From Patellaria atrata CBS 101060 (lineage: Eukaryota; Ascomycota; Dothideomycetes; Patellariales; Patellariaceae), in the NCBI GenBank assembly GCA_010093705.1, contig MU006091.1, forward strand, positions 1,354,702 to 1,418,701: a DNA stretch of 64,000 nt, in the 5' to 3' direction. Below the pieces are notes generated by a model. The model saw nothing but the letters and a program-made list of their open reading frames with translations, searched no databases and was not told the origin of the DNA. The position numbers and the translations under genes were made by a program. Within the stretch, counting starts at the first letter, position 1; each line of letters begins with the position of its first letter. Of the stretch, positions 57,900-64,000 are shown in pieces.

Positions 57900-60838
57900 G
57901 CTGATCCAGGATTCAAGGTAGAGGGCTTGCTTGCTTGGTCCTGCTCTGTGCTTCAAGTGTATAGAAAAGATCTGAAGACTCAAGTGTTAGACTGTAAAGA
58001 GGTACAGACTGAGGTACTCATTCAAAGCAAAGGACAAGGGAGTGAAGGCTGGGATATGCCAGCACGAAGATGCTCGAGGAGGCGGTAGTGGACGCAATGT
58101 GATCCTCTCTTCCCTGACCTGGCTTGCAGCCCTAGCGGACGCCATACTTCTCCACAAACCAGAGTTTTCGAGGTTGTCTTGCAGTTCTGCAACTCTTTCG
58201 TAGGCTCGTAGCACGAATGCTGGTCCAAGAAATCCACCCCCCTCCCTCCCAGCTCCTAGACTCTCTCCGTGCTCTCCACATCATGATACAGTACCTCCAA
58301 TTGGAAACCCTTCAACCTCGCTGAGTCCGCATATTTGTCTTGATCTTTTTCGCTCATGGTGAACTCGTAGCCGGCTGGATATCTAACTCGGTTCGGTCGA
58401 TGGACTTCATGCGTCTTTTCCTCCAGCCGCGGTGGTGCTGCTCCACCTACAGCTCGAGCGTATGCGGCATGCGATAGTACTGCTAGTTTTCATTATTAAC
58501 TACCAGATACTACTAATAAAATCACGGCGAACGTCCCCTTGGTCCTGGACTTGCGCGAGCATATTGACCTGGTCTGGTATATGCCGGATCGGCTATGCTA
58601 CGTCCCTTGGCTTCTCTATAGTGCAAACAGTGTTTAGCTATTCGCTATGTCATGCCCATAGACCTTGGTGCAGCGAACTTTCAAGCAGGTCCACTAATGT
58701 AGGCGCTTGAGGGCCAGAACGAATGCTGGTCCCGCGTATCAGAAAAGGGTTCTTGTGTTGGAGAAGCCTGGGGGGGGTATGCGAATAATGCTTTTCAAGT
58801 TTCAATGCTGAAATCTGAGCCAGCCTAGGAGAGGAATAGCGCTGAGCAGTTCAGGGCGAGCGAAGGCGGAAGTGTTTGGCCGACAGTGCACCAAGCTCAC
58901 GCTGCCTGCTGGCTTCATGCTCCAAGGCTCCAAAATGCGCAGTTGCTGAGTGCTGACTTAAGGTTGCTGTCATTGTTAACTTGTTAAAAAGGCTGCTAGT
59001 AAGTTTTCCTCATCATCTCTCGCTTTCGAACAGTATCCGAGCGTGCGCAGGGGGTCCCAAAGTCTCCATAAGACAGGAACTTAACTGGCGCTCCCTACCG
59101 AATCACCGATCAAACTACTCCATAAGTCCATGAACCCTCCAAGACTCCCACCAAACCGTTACTCGAGTCCCTGTAGGTACAGTTACAGTACCTAGACCAC
59201 ATTCAATATTCTTTTTCTCTGCCAAAAACATCATACCTACTTACCACATGCAGCCAACTCGATAATGGTAAAGTGCATTTCCTCAACGCCATGAGCCCAT
59301 GCTCCTCAGCTCACCAATCGTTACAACAACGGGCCTTTCCACTTCTGACTTGCGTCCAACCATCATCAGCATCTGCGAAGACTTGCGATCCCGGAACGCT
59401 GAAGCAGCAAAGGTTGGATAACTGAAGCCGCGTTCGATCTTTTCCTGTAAAGGACCGGTAGCCTGTAGAACTACTCGCCCGTTGCTGCCCTGCTCGTTCT
59501 AGGAGGCGTGCTCCTGGCGTACTCGAGCTGCTTCAGCACGCCGATCATCAGTGGCTGCTTCGAACTTGAATGTTGAGAGCTCTACGGAGTACTGTCGTTC
59601 GCCTCGCCGTCTTATTAAGGCTTCAAGCACCCCAGTGCCAATGCGAGAGACTCTCCGTCCCGCTGCATCCCCTATTACCTTATTGCCAATTGACTTTTGC
59701 AACGGTCACTACCGACCAAACATACCCATTTCCTCGGGTCTAGTCTTTGGAGCTCTCACAGTTGGCAGTTGGGCTCTCGGATCTTTTACTCTACAACCCC
59801 CCTAACTTCTCAGGGTCCGTCATACCTAGAAACGCCGTGTTACTACGTAGACGCTCTTCTAATCCCCCGGGTGATCGAGGCTTTGAGAAGAGGCTTTACT
59901 CCCATCTTGCAGATCATCGGCAGGACTCTTCCCAGTCGGTCCGAAGTATATTCCTGACTATCTGACAAGAGCATCTACAACTGCCATTCGGCTTCTTCAA
60001 CGCTGTACAGTAGGCTTCTATAGCCGTCTGGGCACTGTTTGGTCTGAAATCCTTCCGCAACTGTGGAGATCGAAGCTGGATATTGAGTAGAAATTTTTCG
60101 TTTCAGCATTGCTAAATACTGTGGTAAGTCTGAAGTCGGATGAAACTCTTCATGTAGGACAATATCCGCTGGCAATAACCCAATTAGCGAAATACTGGCA
60201 ATTCACTAACGAACACGATTAGGCGATCATCTATATTGATCATATTGCTTTCATATCTCCCTTGAATAAGTTTGCCGCCTTGCAAACTGCTTCTCCCTTG
60301 TCGTCTTATCAATTGGGTTGGCGTCGAAGCTCCATTTTGCTTTACTTTACGACTACGTATGCTTACAAGCTTGAGTCCTTTCTCGCTTCACTCGATAGCA
60401 CTGCATCTACTCGCCGTGTCCTTTGGATAGATTTTACCGAGAGCCGGCACCAGTACAGTAAAGCCGAAGGACCTTACCACCTGGCATAGTTAAAGCACTG
60501 GAACCCGACAGGACCTCTCGATTTAAATTTCACGTGATTCATCTGTTTCCATGCTACAAGAAACACTCAAGAGCACCCATATTCAGAGGAAATACATCAA
60601 ACGATTTTCCCGCTCCGGTCCGACTATACTAATTGATTTGGCGCACGGTATATGTGCTAATGATCCCCCAGAATCGACGGGTTCTGCAAGAATACCGAGC
60701 GTGGCGTCTGAGTTATAATAGTTCATAGCTGGACGGCTGGATAATTGATCGAATCTTGGAACTACCGGAAGTTCAACTCGACCTGAAACTTCCCTCAGTC
60801 ACCTAGATAAAAACACCTTGGAAAAATCTCTTGCCGTC

Positions 60839-62386
60839 ATGAGCATGGCCCGCTCCGGAAATTTACCGCTGCCACGACACGATATAATGTATCACCAAAC
60901 AGGCTCTTTACTTCCACCAGATGGAGGAAATCCTCCGACTGGGAGCTCTAAGAGTTATAGCACAAGTCCGATGCAACCGACGTGGTTTGGTCATTTGCTG
61001 ACTGCTAAAGATGCCTTGATCATACTGGAAGCCTGTTTACAAGGCAAGTTGCAACATTGTCCTCGACGGCCCCACGACCGGGAGAGGCCAAACCTGATCA
61101 AGAGTGGAGCTGTATTCATCTATGAGGAAAATGCATCTGGTATTAAAAGATGGACCGACGGCCTGAATTGGAGCCCGAGCAGGATCATGGGGAATTACTT
61201 AGTCTATCGTGAATTGAAAGAACCATTCGCCCCTGGAGAAAAGAAACGCGCCTCGAAAAAGAAAACCAGCTCCTCGGGCGATGACAGAACGCTCAACGGT
61301 GGAATCGACTCAAGCGGTTCGCACAACGCGTCACAATATATCGATGAGGATGAGCGTAGGCTGTTTGGCTCTCTTATTGACTCATATCCGTTCAAAGAAG
61401 ATGGACTTATGAAGAAGACTATTACCCTCAAGTACAGGAACATAATACATCATGTCGTCAGTTACTATGATCCTAGAGATCTTAGAGGAGACAAAACCTT
61501 ATTCAGACCCCTTAATCATCCCGACTTTCAAGGCATTACTGTTCGCCCTGAACTAGAGCATTGTCAGAAATTCAAAGTTCCAATTCCTGAGAACGATGAT
61601 TATCCTGCATTGTCCTATGCTATGATACCTCAGCAGCCCATGACTTCTATTTACGGCATGCCAATGAATAGTCTACCCGCACTGAATGATGGATATAGCC
61701 AGACGCAGCAAACATATCAAGTACAGCAACAATCGGAACAGGCCCAATCACCTTTCCAACTTTCCGCCCCTCAGACCTTCCATACTCAACAGCTCGCAGT
61801 CCGTACGAGCGGTCATGGAAATATTCAAACAGGCTATGATATTGATCAACGCGGTAGCCCGGAGAGTACCATTACTCGCAACAATTCAAGCACACAATTA
61901 GTACATTCACTGTCACATCAAACCTCGCAGAATTTCGATTCCTTTCAACCATCATACCAATACGCTATCCCGTATCAAAGCCAACTTCAAGACGAGAGTC
62001 TTCCTGACAGGCAGAGAGCGCAAAGTCTACCGCAACATCATACAAGCAATCAACAGTATCCAATTTATCAGGAACTACCTTCATATCAACCAACTAGGAG
62101 TGCAAGCTTCGCTCATATTTCTCAATCTGAAACACCCCAATATCACGTCACACATCACAATAACCCATATACTCCTAGTAACCTCACTTTAGCAACGCAC
62201 ATGACCACTGAAGTCGCAGGAGAAGGCAGCGATTGGCATAATCCGTCTCCAGCTGTCTCTACACATCTCACGCCGATCCAACAGCATGGAGGTCAAACCA
62301 TTCAGCATCAGGGGCATGATTGGTCTCAGTATCAGATCAACCCCTCCACGACATCTCTTAACAACCAGAATTACATGCAATTCTAA
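60839..62386 (+). CDS. WOPR-domain transcriptional regulator (Gti1/Pac2; Wor1/Ryp1/Sge1-like)
   Basis: This is an intronless 515-residue frame from ATG 60839 (a second ATG lies two codons later). WOPR proteins are fungus-specific DNA-binding master regulators of morphology, sporulation or virulence. The first half of the domain (about 47-140) reads PTWFGHLLTAKDALIILEA, then PRRPHDRERPNLIKSGAVF, IYEENASGIKRWTDGLNWSP, SRIMGNYLVYRELKEPFAPG and EKKRASKKK. A linker of ~30 residues follows, then the second half (about 172-250): EDERRLFGSLIDSYPFKEDG, LMKKTITLKYRN, HHVVSYYDPRDLRG and PRPEL-like RPELEHCQKFKVP. The C-terminal half is Gln/Ser/Tyr rich and low complexity, typical of Wor1/Ryp1. Whether it is the Wor1/Sge1 or the Pac2 branch needs a tree; the IYEENASGIKRWTDG block fits the former. 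It is preceded by ~11.7 kb without a gene. Confidence 0.93.
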   Translation: MSMARSGNLPLPRHDIMYHQTGSLLPPDGGNPPTGSSKSYSTSPMQPTWFGHLLTAKDALIILEACLQGKLQHCPRRPHDRERPNLIKSGAVFIYEENASGIKRWTDGLNWSPSRIMGNYLVYRELKEPFAPGEKKRASKKKTSSSGDDRTLNGGIDSSGSHNASQYIDEDERRLFGSLIDSYPFKEDGLMKKTITLKYRNIIHHVVSYYDPRDLRGDKTLFRPLNHPDFQGITVRPELEHCQKFKVPIPENDDYPALSYAMIPQQPMTSIYGMPMNSLPALNDGYSQTQQTYQVQQQSEQAQSPFQLSAPQTFHTQQLAVRTSGHGNIQTGYDIDQRGSPESTITRNNSSTQLVHSLSHQTSQNFDSFQPSYQYAIPYQSQLQDESLPDRQRAQSLPQHHTSNQQYPIYQELPSYQPTRSASFAHISQSETPQYHVTHHNNPYTPSNLTLATHMTTEVAGEGSDWHNPSPAVSTHLTPIQQHGGQTIQHQGHDWSQYQINPSTTSLNNQNYMQF

Positions 62387-64000
62387 GCTACATCTGTGGC
62401 CTAGGTAGCATTCTATTATGATATAACCTTTCTAAAAAGTGCTCATATCATCTTCACACTAATTCTTCCTTACTCTAATGTTCATATTCAAAAGCTGCTA
62501 ATACTTTGCACGACGTCACGCATCTCATCATGTTTTAGCTTTTTTTTTGTCTGCTAAAAGGCGGTAGCAGTTGACGTGTAATATTCATGACGATGGAATG
62601 GATCTATGAGCATAGGCGTGTGGTGTTTTTCTTTTTCTTTTTTTTTTTTCTCTCAATTCTCGTTTTTTCCGCTTTGGATTTTGTGGATGTCCTGTGGGCT
62701 CAATACGCGGTAATTTATGGGGCGAATCTTAGATGTCACAAATACTTTTGAATTCGTGAGAGGTTCTTCTCTTTTTTTGCTATGGGGCGGCTTAAGTCAC
62801 CGTTTTTCATCGCGATCGCATATCAGTTTCTTCTACAGGGCAAAAATCGTTGGAGGCATTGTTAGCGATAGATGGTCATCAAAGGCGAGTGGATCTCGGG
62901 GTATTCCACCAAATCGGCTGCAAATCGTTGCTTCCATGCGAAATACCTATTCTGCTTTGATGTTTATTCCACGCTTTACCGTGTATATAGTAGTTGTACG
63001 GTCGCCTTTCAAGGAAGACTAAAAATTCAGAAGACAATCCAATATGGACATCAATGGACATTCGAAATTTATATTCTCCCCATTATAGATTCTGATATCT
63101 AGGCGAATTAAGTATTTCATCGAAGGTGTCTATCAGTTCTATAATTGCTCAGCCAAAATCATCTTTCAATTAAAGCTTAGGTCACGTGTGCGCCCCCTTC
63201 CTTCCTTCCCCCCAATAAGTTGCGACCACCTCCCCCGATGATCTGACGTCCTCTTTCTCACACATAAAAAAATTCTAACTACATAAACCTTCAACAACCA
63301 TTATGCGATGGCTAAGGCACAGTTGAGACTTCCGACTATTTGGCGGTCATCTCCATCCTGCTTAGCTACCAGTTCCCGCCGAATTCCGAGCTTACTAGAC
63401 CACCAACGGCTGCAACAACTATGCTTTTCATCTCGACGATGCATCTACCTCGCCGTACACTCGAATACTTACTGCAAGACACTGGGGTTACTATCTCGTA
63501 ATTGCAAGTTTTCAACAGATAGAAACCTAAATTACTAGTGGGTCTATGATCTTTAAGCTGCATGCAATAACCTCCTGAAGCTTTGGTAGCCTTCAAAATC
63601 GAGCTTTTGCCTCATCGCGGTCATGGCATGCAGAAAACCATACAGGCAAAGGGCCCGCAAGAGATGAGAATTCGCAGGTAGATTGCATTCTATTGTTCCA
63701 TTCCGTTTCTTCTCCTCTTCGTTTACCAAATGCATTGCTTTTGCCAATTTTGGCCTTCAGCCTTTGTACTGTACACCGACGTCATCTGCATCAGGAATAT
63801 CTCTTTCCGCCATATTTCCGTTATTTTGCAGACATCACGCCCTTCTCACATGTGTGTCCCAAATATACTCTGAAACATAAACTTTCATTTGTTTGTATAA
63901 TGCCAACACTCGGTTATCATGCAGTAGTCGCCTTTGGTTCCACTCCCATATTTCTCAGCCCATGATCTTTGCATGTGCTTCCGGGACCCCTTCTCGAAGA
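62387..64000. other. 3' flank of the WOPR gene, no gene supported
   Basis: It contains a long pyrimidine tract (about 62627-62653, mainly T), one GTACTGTAC at 63766-63774 and short open frames on both strands. A frame at 63308-63538 (76 codons, basic, Ser/Leu rich) could be a leader-like first exon but has no downstream partner that I can see. A gene may begin beyond the right edge. Confidence 0.5.

Larger units (their letters stand above)
49178..60838. other. 11.7-kb region without a supported gene, upstream of the WOPR regulator
   Basis: I examined both strands. No open frame exceeds about 126 codons (49632-50012, minus; no domain recognised) and none shows a known domain or a convincing series of splice sites. 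I see no reverse transcriptase, transposase, terminal repeats or tRNA. Protein-like but unassigned stretches occur on the minus strand at 50654-51254 and around 53850-54270. Several GTAC(A/T)GTAC copies and two perfect palindromes cluster at 56.8-57.9 kb. Base composition is mixed and not uniformly AT-rich, so this is not a classic RIP-degraded block. It may be regulatory DNA of the WOPR gene, may hold non-coding transcripts, or may be decayed genes. Confidence 0.6.

Noticed and set aside
49178-60838. Transposon or RIP-degraded block
   Set aside because: I saw no terminal repeats, transposase or polymerase motifs, and base composition is not uniformly AT-rich. A search could still find faint remains.
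63308-63538. Basic 76-codon frame resembling a mitochondrial leader
   Set aside because: No downstream exon or domain within the window; cannot be told from chance.

Overview
The window is nuclear DNA of a filamentous ascomycete (Pezizomycotina; Leotiomycetes/Helotiales is my best guess, from overall protein similarity in memory only). Genes carry short introns, mostly 45-80 bases with GTAAGT-type donors and CTAAC/CTAAT branch sites. The gene set is eukaryotic housekeeping: GCN2, cytosolic glycyl-tRNA synthetase, eL39, RPF1, RAD16, COQ8, MTO1, mitochondrial SSB, an SNF1 beta subunit, and the fungus-specific CUT12 and WOPR families. I see no operons, prokaryotic genes, CRISPR arrays or convincing tRNA/rRNA genes.

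Layout. 1-10 kb: the 3' end of RAD16 enters from the left, then an orphan membrane protein, a SUR1/CSG1-type mannosyltransferase, a 9-bp minisatellite, a broken gamma-glutamylcyclotransferase-like gene, a Sec72-like TPR protein and a MARVEL-type membrane protein. 10-26 kb: an 18-bp tandem repeat, an HSL-family hydrolase, eL39, NTA1, COQ8, RPF1, GRS1, a LaeA-like methyltransferase and a short-chain dehydrogenase. 27-37 kb: GCN2, CUT12 and the SNF1/AMPK beta subunit. 38.5-45.6 kb: a decayed HSL hydrolase, then a divergent pair of a HET-like membrane protein (-) and a Ser/Thr kinase-like protein (+). 46-49 kb: MTO1 and mitochondrial SSB, head to head. 49.2-60.8 kb: about 11.7 kb with no gene I can support. 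60.8-62.4 kb: a WOPR (Gti1/Pac2) regulator, followed by gene-free sequence to the end.

How the genes relate. Several neighbours are divergent and functionally close: RPF1 (60S assembly) with GRS1 (tRNA charging), and MTO1 (mitochondrial tRNA modification) with mitochondrial SSB. GCN2 and the SNF1 beta subunit both belong to nutrient sensing but are separate loci. The most striking points are: the very long gene-free sequence upstream of a WOPR regulator; a GC-AG intron in the kinase gene; an in-frame mitochondrial-type leader on GRS1; a partial inverted copy of SNF1-beta exon 1 beside its parent; and clear over-representation of the 9-mer GTAC(A/T)GTAC, confined to non-coding DNA. All intron models were built by eye from splice signals and reading-frame continuity; none was confirmed by transcripts.
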